Counted from the stretch's first letter, positions 21,765-34,615 are shown. The stretch is DNA of 64,000 nt from Dacryopinax spathularia (GCA_037974965.1 JBBPFI010000005.1:62001-126000); one strand, 5' to 3'. Notes: generated by a model not told the origin, from the letters alone. Numbers and translations: made by a program.

Positions 21765-22545
21765 TTCAGGAGGACGGAGATGGAACGGCTGGGCAGCAGG
21801 GAGAGCCGTGCATCTCCCGCTTGGAGGCCAAGCGGCTCTTAACCAGGGCGAAATCCCAGACGAGCGTGGTTCTCCAACATCATACCAGCCCACGGTCTCC
21901 AGAAGCCAGAATTTTGTCGTAATTTACAACTTGACCGAACATAGACAGCTCTAATCCATTGACCGAGAAGGTCGCCACAAGAGAGCCACAGCAGAAAGAA
22001 GACGTGTGGTGCTGCCGTAACGTCTTTGAGAAGGAGGCTTGCTGGTTGACATCTCCAGTTCAGCATAAGCTTCTGGAACAGCGGTCCAGCTGCAGAAGCA
22101 CTAATATTTCTCCAGCCAGAAATATTGAGGTTAAGCAGGAAGGACTAGGTAGCCGACGCGTCGAAGTCGCCTTACGTACACGCGTCACGAGCGCTTATCC
22201 TCGGCAGCACGGAAGCGAAGCAAAGAGACGGAACACAGCGAAAGGTCGACCATCCGATGGGAGGCGATATTCAGCGCTTCATGTCATTGACAGCCCCTCG
22301 TTCCAATGTACGGAAGAAAACACTTGTGATGGCATAATGCGGGTGGCTCGTGCGAAGTAAGAGGGACAGAATTGCTAGGACCCGGCGGGCTCCAGCCAAA
22401 TGGAATTATCAGACACTCAAGCAGCAAAACCAAACGGTATCTACATCGCCTGCGCACAGGCTACATTTACATCGACAAACAAGAGAATATGAGAGTATGA
22501 GGGTATCCAATCAACAGAATATGCACAAAATGGGAACAATCAATC
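21765..22545. other. Intergenic region upstream of gene E, with a perfect hairpin
   Basis: No gene seen. A perfect 9-bp inverted repeat, AATATTTCT (22103-22111) and AGAAATATT (22118-22126), with a 6-base loop lies in the middle. Confidence 0.5.
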
Positions 22546-25500
22546 CTACTTGCGCCTTCGACCCTCAGCCTTCAAACGCTTCTGGGCAATTCCCAAGGCA
22601 TCAATCAGCCCCGTCTGCAGTTCGCCGACCAATTTGATGTCGACGTTGTTGACGTCCTCCTTGAAGTCTTTCAGAAGCGTGCGCAATGTCTTGACTCTGC
22701 GCTCCGCATGGGCTGAGTCTGCGGAATCCGCTTCTAATTCAAGTTCAAGGTTTTCTGCAAAAGAGATCAGAACCAGGCCGATCCCGACAAGGGTTCGACT
22801 TACGACTGTCACCTTGTGACTCCTGTGAGCCGTTCGGGCTCTTTGATTGCCCTGAGACACGCGAGAACGCAGAACGAACACCCCGCCAGAATTGCGAGCC
22901 AGCAGCAATAATCGAGGGAGACTGTTTCACATCGTTGTCGCTGGACTGACTCTCGCCAAGTCTCGCGGGGGTCGACAGTGATCTCTCGAAGCGGGAACTT
23001 GACTGTGCCTCGCCCTCGGATCGCATACGCCTTGGACCGTCAGCAGCTGGAGGTCCTCGGGCGGACGAGTCCAGTCGCGGTCGCTTGCGGTGGGCTTCAA
23101 TCTCAATGCTCTCGATGGACACCATCTTCCTCTTCCTAGAAGCTTCACGGACACCGGCGGACGGTTGAGAGACGGAAGGACTTGCAACGGAATTCCGCGG
23201 AGAAGCCGTGACCGGTTGCGACATGGAAACATCAGGTTCCTTACCGAGGAACGTGTCCTCGATTTCGTCAACAGATGGCTCCTCTGCAAAGAGCGCTTTA
23301 GCCGGAGTAGACGCAGGGAGCGGGCTTTGGGACTCGTGCGAATCACCCTCATCCTCCTCCTCAACATCCGCAGACTTGGCAGGCGCAGGCGTCTTCCGCT
23401 TCTTGCGAGACAAGGAGACCGACCCAGATCGTGTCCGTTTCCTCTTCCCCAGGCTCGGAGGCGGCGGGGGCATGAAGACATCCTCCTCCTCCTCTTGAGG
23501 TTCTCCAAGCTCCTGCGAAAGACTGAGCTCGATAGAAGCCTCGTCAGCTTCGTCTTCCTCCTCTTCGAAAGAGGGAGAGAAGGAGAGAGCCCGCTTCATC
23601 CCGCTCGAGGGAGTAGATGGAAGTCGGCCCGACTCGTCTTCTTGGCTATCAGGAACGGTCCTCGACGGGTCCGTGCCAAGGGGAGGGAACTGGGTCTCGG
23701 GAACAGCGGAGATGTCCCCAGAGGTCTCTTCGGGAATGTCCACGGTGGTCTCGTTGTTTGCAGGCTCAAGGATGATGCTTTGGGTGCGGCCGATGATGGA
23801 AGGCGCGGCCAGAGCGGTTGAGGCAGCAGGCGTGGTGATAGTAGGAGCAGGTGTGATCAGGGAGGTGGTCGGCGTAGTCAAAGTCAAAGAAGGTGTCGTG
23901 GTGAGGACGGACTGAGTAGGAGTGTCAACCTCATCGCCATCATCGTTGTCGGACTTGCTTGATGGAGCGCCAAATGCGCGCATGACCGTAGCAGTGGAGA
24001 TGACGTCCGTCGTTTGATTCGTCCCGTTTTGGGTCTGCCTTGTCGACTCCTCCGTCCTTTGCGTCTCAGGCCTCGTCGAGAAAGTCGGAAGTGAATTAGA
24101 CGCGCTGCCGCTGGATCCCTCCAACTGAATCGTGTAGTCCAAGAGATCCGTCGACGAGCCCTCGGTCTGACTGGCGAGTCCCATCCTCTGCATATCCGGC
24201 AAGACGGCCGACAAGCTTCCCCCGACCGATTCGTCCATATTATATTCCAAGCTCTCGCCAAAACTGACGCGCTTCGGCCGTCTCTGGTGCTGACTCTGAC
24301 TCTGACTCTGGCTCTGGCTTTGGCTGGGAAGCGCCTGACTCTCGCCCATCTCGCTCGCGCTAAGCTCGATCGTGCGCAAGAAGCGTTCTTGTGCTCGCTC
24401 GGGCTCCGAGTCGGATATGACGGACATGGGCATGCTCCCTTCTCCTGTCGTCGTGCTCTGCGTTTGGGTCGGCTCGAGCGGTAAGCCAGGGGCGAACGCC
24501 TCGTCGGCCTTGGCGAACCAGCGCAGCGCAGGCTTGAGTTCCTGAGGCCAGTCAAGCTCGAGTCCGTGGAACGTCTCTTTCCAGAAGGCTGAGAACGCCT
24601 GCGGCGCTAGCCCGGGGGCGGGGATATGATGGAACGCGCTTGAGAGGAAGGGCGCGAGCTCGTCTAGGGTGTCTTGGTCCGGTTCCGGTTCGCCGTCGTC
24701 GGGAGAGGGAAGAGGCGTGAGCGCGCGCAAGCAGGCGATGTAGATCTGCGCGGAGAGGTCGTTGTACGCTTCGTCGGAGAGGACTTGGTTCTCGTCCCTC
24801 AACCAGATGCCGATGGCGCTCTCGATCCGCCTGACGACGGTGACGGCATCTTCCTTGTCCCTTGAACTCGCGAGTCGCTGTACCGCGCCCAGAAGAGCCC
24901 TTAGGACATCCTGTGCGACATCCTGCTGGTGCGGATCGACATATGCACCGCTCATGAGCGCCCCGAGAACATCAAGCAGCATCCCACGGAGCGTCTCCTC
25001 CCTCTCGCACCGGAGGACAGCGGCCATATCCCCCAACCCGAGCGAAACGTACTGCATGGCCTTATCACCCACAGCCGCAAGCGTGCGAAGCCAGTAACTC
25101 CCCCCCGCCTCCCTTGCGAGGAGCAATGTCTCCCTGACGCCAATACTGTCCAGGCCCATCCCGCGCTCCAGCTGAGGCAAACAGAGATCAAGCACCGGCT
25201 TGAGCGCGGGCCGCCATGCCTCCGCCTCGGAGGAGTCGGAGGAGGAAGTGCCGTGCTCGAGGTTGAGCAGGGCATAGGCGAGCCACATAGCCAGGTCGTC
25301 CAGACTCGCTTGTTTCCATATCAGCTTCGGGTGGCCAATGATGTGCGCCACGACGTCCGCTTTCCAGCCAGCGACGTCTTTCCGCATGAGCTGCTCGACG
25401 AGCGCTTTGGCTAGATCTTGCCCGGGCTTGCCGGAGCCGGAGGAGAGGCCGAGGACTTGTTTTTGGCCCTTGGGGATGGTGGGGCGGGCGGAGATGGTGT

Positions 25501-28486
25501 CGAGTAGAACGTCGAGGGAGTCCATAGCGCGCGCCTTCCATTCCCCTTCCTCGGAAGTGCCCAGTTCCTGGAGACTGCAGCCCATGATCCGGCCGAGCAT
25601 CCGCCTCCGAGCGTCAGGCACGTTCGTGCAGAGCAGCCGGAGGACTTGGCGTGCGTCGGCGAACGAGGTGGGGGAAGGAGGGGAGGACCAGCCGGCAAAC
25701 CAGAGGTTTTGGAGTGCGAGAGAGGAGTCGTGCCAGTCTTGAGGGGTGAGGCTGGTCCACCAGGCCGGGGCGGGCAGGTCGGGGGTGTAGTTCGGTTGTG
25801 CTGATTTGTGCGAGGGGGAAGGAGGGGTGAGAAGCAGCTCGTCGATCAGACACTCGAGGCTGCCTGCCTCTTCCCACTGCTTCTTCTTCTGCTTGCTCTT
25901 CCTGCTCTCACTCTCGTCCATCCTCTCGTCTTCTTCCTCCTCGTCATCCTCATCCTCCTCATCAGAATCCATCACCGACCAATCTCTCCCAGCCTCCAAA
26001 ACACCCCTCAACACCCCCCACCCTCCCTCCCTAACGACCCCCTCCACCGCCCCCCACCTCCCCTGCCCGCGCTCCACCCCAGCCCAGACAAGCGCCTTCC
26101 ACACTTCCCCCGCTGGTTCCCACATGCCATGCTTGACGAGCGCTGGGAGAGCTTGGCGGACCATCTTCTCTATTCTGTCTTTTGTGGTTGGTGCGCCGGT
26201 GCTAGTGCTGCCAGTGCGAGCCGCAAGGCCAGGGCCGGAGGGCAAGCCGGCAGCAGCGGCCGAGTCAGGAGACAGAGCCCAGACCCCGCGCTGAGAACCT
26301 TCCCTCACCCCCCACACCAGCACCCCCCATGTCCTTCCCCACTGACCTCCCAGACCCTTGACCTTCAACGCCACCTGCAGCACACTCATCAGCCCCCTTA
26401 ACCCCGACCACCCTAAGATTTGGGGGCCAGAGAGGTACACGAGCGCGCCAATGAGGGGGAGGACGAGCTGTTGTTGTTGTTCTGACGGGGAGGAGAGGAG
26501 CGTGCGCAGGACTCGTTCGAGGGAGGCGATACGTTTCTCCCCACCTTCTGCGGCGGGGTCGGAGGTGGTGGTGGATGTGGATGTGGACGTGCCGGAGGGG
26601 CCGGGGACGGCAGGGCGGCGGGATTTGAGCCACTGCATGACGAGGTTCTCGCATGCTTCTCTTTCTTCTAGGTCGGAGCGGCCGGAAGCTAGGCAGAGGG
26701 CACGGAATTTCTTGAGTGCGAGCGCGTACGCTAGGAGTGCGTGGATCGATTTGATTCGCGTGGGGGTCGAGGGGATCAGACTCCCTAGGACCAGGGGAAG
26801 AAGGTGTGTGAGGGAAGGGAAGAGCTCGGGGTAGTGCGTTAGGAAGGTCGTTAGTGCCTGCATGTAAACATGTGTTAGCTCTGTGCTCTCTCTGGCCCCT
26901 GATTGATCGGAGGACGAAGGCGGGACTGGGATGGGAAAATGACGATGCTAAGATTGGAAGGGAGGATAGTACTGGAATGGTGGATGCAGAGGGTGCGAAA
27001 TGGGAGACGAAGATAGTCCTGGAGTAGCAGAGTGGACGCACATCGTAAGCCACACCCCTTACAGCCTCCCCACTCCCCCCAATAGCGCCTCCACGAGCCC
27101 CATACTCGCCCCTCAACCCCCTCTCCAGGACAATAGGGATCTTATCCGAATGCGGGAGCACACAAGCGAGCGGCAAGCGTGTGTTGCTGAGCGCCCATCT
27201 GCAGCGGACGGGTCAGTGTCGGTCGAGATGGGCCACCGGAGAACGTAGAGACAGATTCGGCAGTTAAGAAGAAAGAAGAGAAAGAGAAAGAGAAAGGGAG
27301 ACAGAGTAGAAGAAGAAGGAAAGGCGACGCACAGCGCATAATGCCAAGTCCTCCTAGGATTAGGCGTCCCCAACCCCCCCACCCCCAGCACCCTAAGCAC
27401 CACCCCAAGCACGCCGCCCATCTCCCGCTCATCAAACAAAATGTGCAGTCCCTCCTGCAACAACAGGACCGCTGACAGCTTTAGCGCGGCTTGGGAGAGG
27501 GAAGTGAGATCGCGGGCGGCGAGGATCTGGGCTTCTGAGACGCCCGTTTTGGGTTTCTTTGGTTTTCCGGCGTGGATGCCTACGGCTGCTGTGGAGTGAT
27601 GGGAGTGCACGGGAAGGCGGAGCGGGGATCTTTCCCCGTCCGAGGAGGGTGAGGGTGATGAGGAGGAGGCGTCGCTTGAACTACAAGGCACAGCGACGGC
27701 ATACGGATCCTGCAGCGCCAATATAATATCCCGCTCCAACACGCTCAGGAACTCGCTCTTGTGAGTCCTAAGAGGCTCCAACGCAGAAGGAAGAAGATGC
27801 CTCGCGTGCTTTAGGCGAGCGAGGAGGAGGGTGTAGGACTCGGTGAGGTCGTGTGCCGTCGGTTTTGGCAGGCTTTCGGCAGCTTCGGCATCTTCGAGTT
27901 TATCAGGGGAGGAAAGGAGGGGGAGAGAGCGGAGGAGGACACGGAGAGGGGAGAGGATGTATTCCGCATCGCCTATTGGCGAAGTGGGCGTGTCTTCTTT
28001 CTGCTCCCCCAGGGGCGCAGCGGCGCTGGAAGGAGGCTTTTCACCGTCTGGATCCATGTCCCTCTCAGTCGACCTCGAAGGCTTCAGGATCCCCTTGAGC
28101 GGTCCCGGTCTTCTCCCCGCTCCTGCGTTGGACGAGGACGAGGGAGTGGGAATGGGATTGGGGCGACGGGAGAGGGGGGTGATGCGGGGTGAGAGCGGTT
28201 CTGCGAACTCCACTTTTTGTTGCTGCGAAGATGTGGAAGGGGGAGGAGGGGGAGGGGGGACGTTCTCTTTCGTTCTTGGGGTTGACTGCTGCAACGGCAA
28301 AGACAGGGAGAGCGAAGGAGCAAAAAGATGCGATACCGGCAGCTGCTGCGCTGCTGCAGTAGTAGTAGTTGCTGATGGCGTGGAAGAAGTTTGTTGTGCT
28401 GAGGCTGAGTGTATCGTCGTTTGAGGTTGAGGTTGAGGTTGAGTCTGTGGCGAAGGCGGAGTGAGCAAATGCAAAGAAGCGGGCAT
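22546..28486 (-). CDS. RIF1: RIF1-like telomere and replication-timing protein, 1850 aa
   Basis: Exons (minus): 27333-28486, 27063-27198, 22804-26857, 22546-22754; 1851 codons with stop. A disordered N terminus carries two PP1-docking-like motifs, KVEF (91-94) and GILK (132-135), as in fungal Rif1. An alpha-helical (HEAT-like) region of about 1,000 residues follows, including the segment LTTFLTHYPELFPSLTHLLP with KFRALCLASGR shortly after. A long acidic/Ser-rich tail contains a second RVxF motif, KRVSF, near 1293. Family role: Rif1 recruits PP1 to oppose DDK at origins, and acts at telomeres and breaks. Rif1 evolves fast, so the call rests on length, fold pattern and paired PP1 motifs rather than close identity. 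The 205-base intron 26858-27062 could hide a small exon. Confidence 0.72.
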
Positions 28487-29342
28487 CGTACGCCTTCAAT
28501 TCCCAAGCAACGCGGTTCGGGGTTATATCCAATTTTCGCCCGCGTCAGAGTCGGCGATAAAGCGGTCCACGCTACTGGCGGCAGTAAGAATAGATGAGTA
28601 AGTGGCCTTCGCTCGTCTGTGGGTATTTCGGATGGGTGCGTTGTGGCGACTACGAGTGCGCTGTGTGGTGAGTGAGTGAGTATGAGGACGGGGCGCGCAA
28701 TGTACGCGTGCGCGGAAGGGGGACGCGTCGTGACTGACTTACGGAGCGGAGGCTTCGGACGGCTTCTGACTCCCTCTGACGAAACAACGCGGACGGGACG
28801 CGGCGATAACGATCAACGATCAACTACAAACCTGGGACCGAAGGCACTTCTCAAGAGAGGACGAAGATGAGGATGGTGGTAGTCGGTCCAAGCTGCGAAC
28901 CCCCCCTCCCCCCAGGCGGGCGAGCTATTTATCTACGTATTCGTACAAAGGGAGATCGACTCATCGGTATACGCTTTCTTACAGTTCTTCGATGATGAGG
29001 GACTGACACTGACATCGACACCGGCGCTGACACCGGAGCTGGCGCTGAGACGACGCTAGTTGGTGGATTGGCTCTGGCTTTTTCGGTGGAGCGTGTGATT
29101 GGCTAATAATGGATGATGGGTGATGGTGGCTGTGTTAACCTCTCCCCCTTTATGTCCGACCAGAGGAAGGGGTGTTAAGGCCGATTTGGCCTGGGGTTCG
29201 TAGGGCGTCGAATGAGCAACAAACGCTCTACTGTGCCTACTCTGCAGTACGAAACTATACCAACCAAAACCAGCTCCGCACCCAGACGCATACACTTCCT
29301 ATAGCCCGTGCGTACCGAAGGAAGACTAGGAGGAAGAGGAGG
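28487..29342. promoter_or_regulatory. Bidirectional promoter region, RIF1 / PEX8-like
   Basis: 856 bases between divergent starts. Contains a C-rich run (28900-28915) and no clear TATA box. No gene seen. Confidence 0.45.
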
Positions 29343-31619
29343 ATGTCAGCCCCCTCCGCCCACCTGGCTGCCTATTTCCAGCTCCTGGACCTCCCCTCCC
29401 CCCAGCGCATCCCCTCGATCAAAGCGACCATCAAAGCGCTCCCACAAGAACGCACCCGCGTTGAGTTACTCGCTCAGCTCTACCTGTATCTCTCTGCCCC
29501 CACTTCTTCTCCTGAGCACCAGGTACGAGCAGGTGAAGATGGGAGGAGGAACGAGAAGGAGAGAGAGAAGAAAGAGAGGGAGAGGATGAGGGACCGGAGA
29601 GCTGTGGAGGGGTTGTTGGTGGATGAGGCTGCGTCTTGGCTAAAGAAGAACGAAGCTGTTGTACGATATGCAGAGAGGGTGGATGATTGTGCGTCCTCCT
29701 TCTATTACCCCTCGTAAGAGCAGGACTGACGAGAGATGCGAAATGGGAATGTAGACAACCTCATCCCTACCATGCTCCAGCTCGCCCCTACTCTCCTGCA
29801 CCTTCCCGAGGCTCAGCTAAGGAAGTTACCGCTGGTCGTACGTTCCCCGTCCTCTCCTCCCCCTCATTTCCTTCCCTTCCCTTTCCTTCCCACTCCCTTC
29901 AATAGTCGCTGATAGAAAAGAGAACAGAGCACCACCCATCACCTCCTACTCCCAATCCCCACCTCTCTTCCCCCCTCAGCCACCAGCTCGGCACTCCCCA
30001 CTCTAACGCGCGCGCTGGACAGGCTTCTGGGGCCTGAACAGACTTCCGGCTCGTTAAGGGCGAGATGTCCGAGTGAAGAGCTCTGGCAGCTTGGGCAGCG
30101 GATATGTCAGATGGCGGTGGATGTTGCTCGACGGGTGGGGAAGGGGAAGGGGAAGGAAGATGAGCAGCAGGGGGAAGGGGGGTTGACGAGGCTGCTGACG
30201 TTCACGTCGCTTGCGGGGACGGTTCTCAGTTGGCTCCTGCTCCATCCTGCTCCTTCCGTCCATCCCGCTCCCGCCACATCCTCAACCTCATCAGCAACCC
30301 CATCCTCACCCACGTCATCCCCATCCACATCCTCATCCACCTCATCCCCATCCCCTCCCGTATTGACTCCACCACTCCCTCCCTCCCCACTCTCCCCACC
30401 GTCCGCTCCCGAGATCGCCAAATCCCTCCTCCTCGCCCTCTCCAACCTCTCCCCAACCCTATACACAAACTTCCCCTCCGGCCCAGCCTCCTCATTCCCC
30501 CAGCTCCAACGCACGTTCTACGGCTTGGCAGATATCATCTGCACCAACCCTGCAGAGTCAGAGACCTGCACAAAGCACCTTGTCTCTGCTCTATCTCCCT
30601 CGCTGGGCGTAAGTGGGAGAGAGGGAGAGGGAGAAGCGTACAGAAGAGCATATACGTTCACCCTTGCCGAGACTCTCCTTCCGGCGTTGTCAGTATCCTT
30701 CGTGCAGGAGCAACTGTTGCAAATATGCGTCCCGTACGTCCCTCTCCTCTCCCGGATCAGTATAGAACGTCCCTCTAATCTGCGATCTAGGGCGCTGGAG
30801 GACACAGCGCTAAGAGCGGCATTCGAGTCCGCCCACTCTCTTTTCCTCGGTATACTATCCCAAGCCGGCGTTTCCTCACCCGAACCGACTACCCCAGCTA
30901 GAGCAGGAAAAGAAGGACGTATAGGTGGGATGGACGTAAGGCGGTATGTGCCGTACTACGTCGACTGCTTATACAAGGTGCATCCCCCCCTTTTTTCTAT
31001 GACGTGAGGGAAGAGTGCTGATCAGGATGTGCAGCACCTGAGGGAAAAGACGCTCTCGGACGAGCAGTTCCTGATCGCTTATACGTCCCTCGTACGTGTC
31101 TGCGCTGCCCTCCCCGCCTTCGTCACCCCAGAAGGTGAAGATCGAGAAGATGAGGAACAACAAGAAGGAGAGGCGATATCCGGCCCCGCACTATGCTGGT
31201 ACACCATACAGCGAATAACGGACGAGCTACGCGACCTGCATCTTCAACTCCCACCTCCCTCCTCCTCGCCCTCTTCCGAGCTCAGCTCGGAGTCCGAGTC
31301 ATACGAGAAAACCCTCCGCCATACTCTTATCTCCCTCCTCCCCCTCCTTCCTCCCACCCTACTCCCCCGCACGCTAGAAACCGTCGAAGCATACATCCTC
31401 CAACCCCTAGCTCACGAGCAAGAACGGGACGAACCCGCCGCCGCTGCCCAAGGAACGAGGAAGGAGTTGGGGGAGGTGATGGAGAGGCTGTTTGGGGCTG
31501 TGAGGGCTGTGGGGGATGAGGGGAGGGGGGAGGTGGTGAGGTGGTTTGTGGGTGTTTCGCGGAGGTATGGGCGGGTTGAGGAAGGGGAGAGGGAGGAGCA
31601 GATGCGGGCGAGACTGTGA
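29343..31619 (+). CDS. PEX8: PEX8-like intraperoxisomal peroxin, 668 aa, PTS1-like C terminus
   Basis: Exons: 29343-29688, 29755-29837, 29928-30733, 30791-30977, 31035-31619. The 57-base intron 30734-30790 is a multiple of three and would also read through, but it has gtacgt, a CTAAT branch site and a TAG acceptor. The protein is alpha-helical with Leu-rich segments (LLAQLYLYLSAP; TFTLAETLLPAL), PYYVDCLYKHLREKTLSDEQ and GPALCWYTIQRITDEL, resembling fungal Pex8. It ends QMRARL; ARL is an accepted variant of the SKL peroxisome-import signal, and Pex8 carries such a signal. Family role: organises the importomer at the inner face of the peroxisome membrane. Two low-complexity inserts (Thr/Ser/Pro-rich near 195-240; acidic near 500) are present. 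The assignment is moderate. Confidence 0.6.
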
Positions 31620-32216
31620 GTTGTTTGTCCGTGAGCGGGTCAGTTGTAATGTATTACAGTAATGTAATGTCGGTCGGCATGCGTCGGCGCCTCCACTCTC
31701 CTGCGTCCCATCGTTGTGTCTCTCCAGCTTCGAAAGTACGCGCTGCGTACTCTAGTACTGGCCGCCAGTCAAGCGGCTGGTATGCGCTCGACGAGAGTGG
31801 AATTTAAGCTCGGCTGACCTGATGGACCCGATGCCGTAATCAAGCAACAACACACATTCCTCGCGTCTTTGCTGGCTTTGACATCTTGGCAGGCTGGTTG
31901 GGCATCGGACTGGCCTACGTTGCCGTTGAGGTCTGCGAATTGAATATGGGGTTGTTGGGGTTTACGTTGCAAGACGTCTGCAGAGAACAGTGGTACCGTG
32001 TCAAAGTCGACACACAGTCATCCTCTCCCTTCCATCCGTTACTCTCATATGCCCAGCTCTTTCGTACCTGACCAAACTCTCGTAATCCAGAACAGCAAAT
32101 AATCATGTTAACCTCCCGACAGGCATTATGTACGCACTCATATACCTAGCCCACCTGAAGCCGAAAGCAAAGAGTAATGAAACGTCTCGCCTCCCTCCAT
32201 CTGAAAATCCGCAATC
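31620..32216. other. Intergenic region
   Basis: 3' flank of the PEX8-like gene and upstream flank of gene G; nothing else recognised. Confidence 0.45.
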
Positions 32217-33019
32217 ATGCGCCGCTCATACTGCCTGCTCATTACTTGCTTTGCCGCGCTTGCCTCTGTCTCTGCTTCTCCATCGAGGGAGACGAACGCA
32301 CAACGTCTTGCTCGCGGTTTGCCGCCTTTACCACCCAGACGACTCTGGCAGTCTTCGCCCGTCGGGAGTAAGCAACGCACTCTACATGTATCGAGGTTTC
32401 CGATTGGTCGTGCTGATGCATTTGTTGCAGGTGCGGTGCGAGCAAGACAATCCGTTACGCCGGCTGTTATGACCCTCGGAACGACTTATAGTTGTCAGGG
32501 CGTCGCGGGGTATAGCGGAGTGTGCTGCACGTCTTTCACGGATGGAACAACGCCGACATTCGGAGGGTGTCAAGCGCCATTGAGCGGGTCGGAGAACGCG
32601 TTCACCTGGTACGCCGTCCTCTTCTTCCAACCGGCAGCTCGATCAGAACGCTGATGAGGGATGATGTTGGCAGTGCGGACGACATGTACACCGGCTGTTG
32701 TAACGGCTCAGATTGTTTCGTACCGGATACGACGAACGTCTATTCCTGCCCTGACACGACGTACGACACACCAGCCTGCTGCGACCCGACCGACACGACC
32801 CTCTGCGCATCCGTCACGGTACCGATAGCAGTACCCGTGAGCTCGTTCCAATGGTGCGTCCTCCTCTTGAATTATTGTTATGGAGTGGTCGGGTTGACAG
32901 GGAGATGCAGCCCGAGCCCGAATGACAGCACGTATCGATATCCGAATTGTTGTACGGATACGACGTATAGTCAGTGCGATGACGGGGCGTTGAGGGGGGC
33001 GGTGATGAACGGTCCATAA
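32217..33019 (+). CDS. Gene G: small secreted cysteine-rich protein, 205 aa
   Basis: Exons: 32217-32367, 32431-32608, 32674-32853, 32911-33019. Signal peptide MRRSYCLLITCFAALASVSA is followed by the propeptide-like RLARGLPPLPPRRLW common in secreted basidiomycete proteins. Three cysteine modules match gene E: TYSCQGVAGYSGVCC, then VYSCPDTTYDTPACCDP, then YRYPNCCTDTTYSQC. As in E and H, the introns between modules interrupt a Cys codon after TG. The last acceptor is at 32910 (gatgcag), since the earlier cag would cause a stop. It lacks the repeat tail of E. Neighbour and tandem relative of gene H. Function unknown; an extracellular wall-associated or effector-like role is conjecture. Confidence 0.85.
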
Positions 33020-33848
33020 CCTTCCATCGGGAGGCGCTTGGGCGGTGTACGATACGACTTGAATCTGTATTGTTACGACTGCATAATCCAAAAAGCAGAA
33101 GTGCCTGTGGAGGTACAGTAGATGCACATTCGGCCATCTGGCGGCTCTATTTATATTCAGGTCACGTGACGTGACGGTAGCCATTACGCGTCGCGACGCG
33201 TCGACTTGCTTTCCAGGTGATGCTCTCTTTCTTTCCCATGGGATAGGCGGCCATTATCGTCGGGACGGCGGAATTTCTTGCAGCACCCAGTCGGGTTTCG
33301 GAACTTGATGAACCACTCCTTTAATGTTGACCGATGATATCCTATGAGGATGATGGCCAGGGACGCGTCGCCTATGTACGGCGCGATGGGTTGCGGGGTA
33401 CTCTTTCGGACCCACGGCGGTGGTGACAATATGTAACAATATTATTGAGAGACTCCGGCGCTCTGACCCAGCTGATGTTGCTACGGCCGCCGTCGGCGAC
33501 TCCGATGGACTCCTCACAATCTTTACCGATTTCAGATCGGGCATGATATGGTCGACCAGTCTGTGACGCGTGGCGTCGCGCGCCGAGCCAGAGCGCCTTA
33601 TCACCGCGTCGGGGGTGGATCGCGTTTCTCTTTCATACAGCGACAAGCTCATAGCCCTCTATGATACTTGCTGTCCCACAGTCATTGTAGCAATGCTACC
33701 TGCAATTCGATGACGGTGGCACACCAGCACTATGAGAGACATAAACAATAGCTTCTCTATAAGAATGAACGTTGTACGTGAGAACCACGAAATCGCTCGT
33801 CAACAACTCTATTCTTGTCTTTTCCTCGGTTCTCAACGTAACTGCAGC
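33020..33848. other. Intergenic region between genes G and H
   Basis: No gene supported; only short ORFs on either strand. Confidence 0.45.
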
Positions 33849-34615
33849 ATGTGCAAACATTTGTGCAGTTTCCTCACACTCCTTTGTCTATGTGCCGTCA
33901 TTCTGCCAGCAGTTCAGGCGGAGACGAACGCCAGGCGGCTGGCCCTCGGGCTGCCGCCGTTGCGACCAAGACGGCTCTATGCTGGTACACCCTCTGACAG
34001 TGAGTTTGAGCAATTGTGTTGCAGGCGTCAGGTCATGAGACGATGGCATTCGCAGCGGCAAGGAAAGCGAGACGGTCTCAAGCGCCTCTCGGAACGGAGT
34101 ACAGCTGTCCGAGCGGATATCAGCCCGAATGCTGTGACAACCAGGTGATCGACCCCAACACGGGCGGTGTGACCTATACAGGTTGCACGGCAGCTTCCAG
34201 CCCTGGCCAACCGTTCACTTGGTACGATGTTTTGCAATATCGGGGCCTTGTTGAAGAGGAGCGCTGAATCCTCGATCCAGCGCCGATAATCAGTATACCC
34301 TCTGTCAGAACGGAAACACGCCCTTCAGCACGACCACGACGCACACTTACCAATGCCCGACCGCGCCATACACGACGATCGCATGCTGTGATCCCATGAA
34401 TACAAACAGCTGTGTCGATCCTATTTTGAACAGCGGCGGTACCAGCACGACGTCGGCATTCGTTTGGTACGTTTACCAGAGCCCCAGACCTGCATCCTTT
34501 ATTGACGATGGTACACAGTCCTAACTTCGGCATGGCCACCGACTTCCGTTTCCCCAACTGCTGTACCGATACGACCTATCAGCATTGCCAGAACGGGGCG
34601 ACGCAGAATCCGTAG
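33849..34615 (+). CDS. Gene H: small secreted cysteine-rich protein, 202 aa
   Basis: Exons: 33849-33984, 34032-34221, 34281-34466, 34519-34615. Signal peptide MCKHLCSFLTLLCLCAVILP, then TNARRLALGLPPLRPRRLY as in gene G. Modules: YSCPSGYQPECC, TYQCPTAPYTTIACCDP, FRFPNCCTDTTYQHC. The first intron is the least certain: donors gtacac (33985) and gtgagt (34002) both keep frame with the acceptor at 34031, but only the former gives an intron of normal length. The other introns split Cys codons as TG|T or TG|C. Same direction as G and 829 bases downstream, so a tandem duplicate. Confidence 0.82.

Noticed and set aside
26265-27176. Minus-strand ORF of 303 codons between RIF1 exons
   Set aside because: It overlaps two RIF1 exons and their intron in a different frame; the Arg/Pro-rich reading is a shadow.
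20273-34615. Genes E, G and H as hydrophobins
   Set aside because: They have C-CC-C groups, but three modules with extra cysteines, no hydrophobin spacing and a hydrophilic composition.
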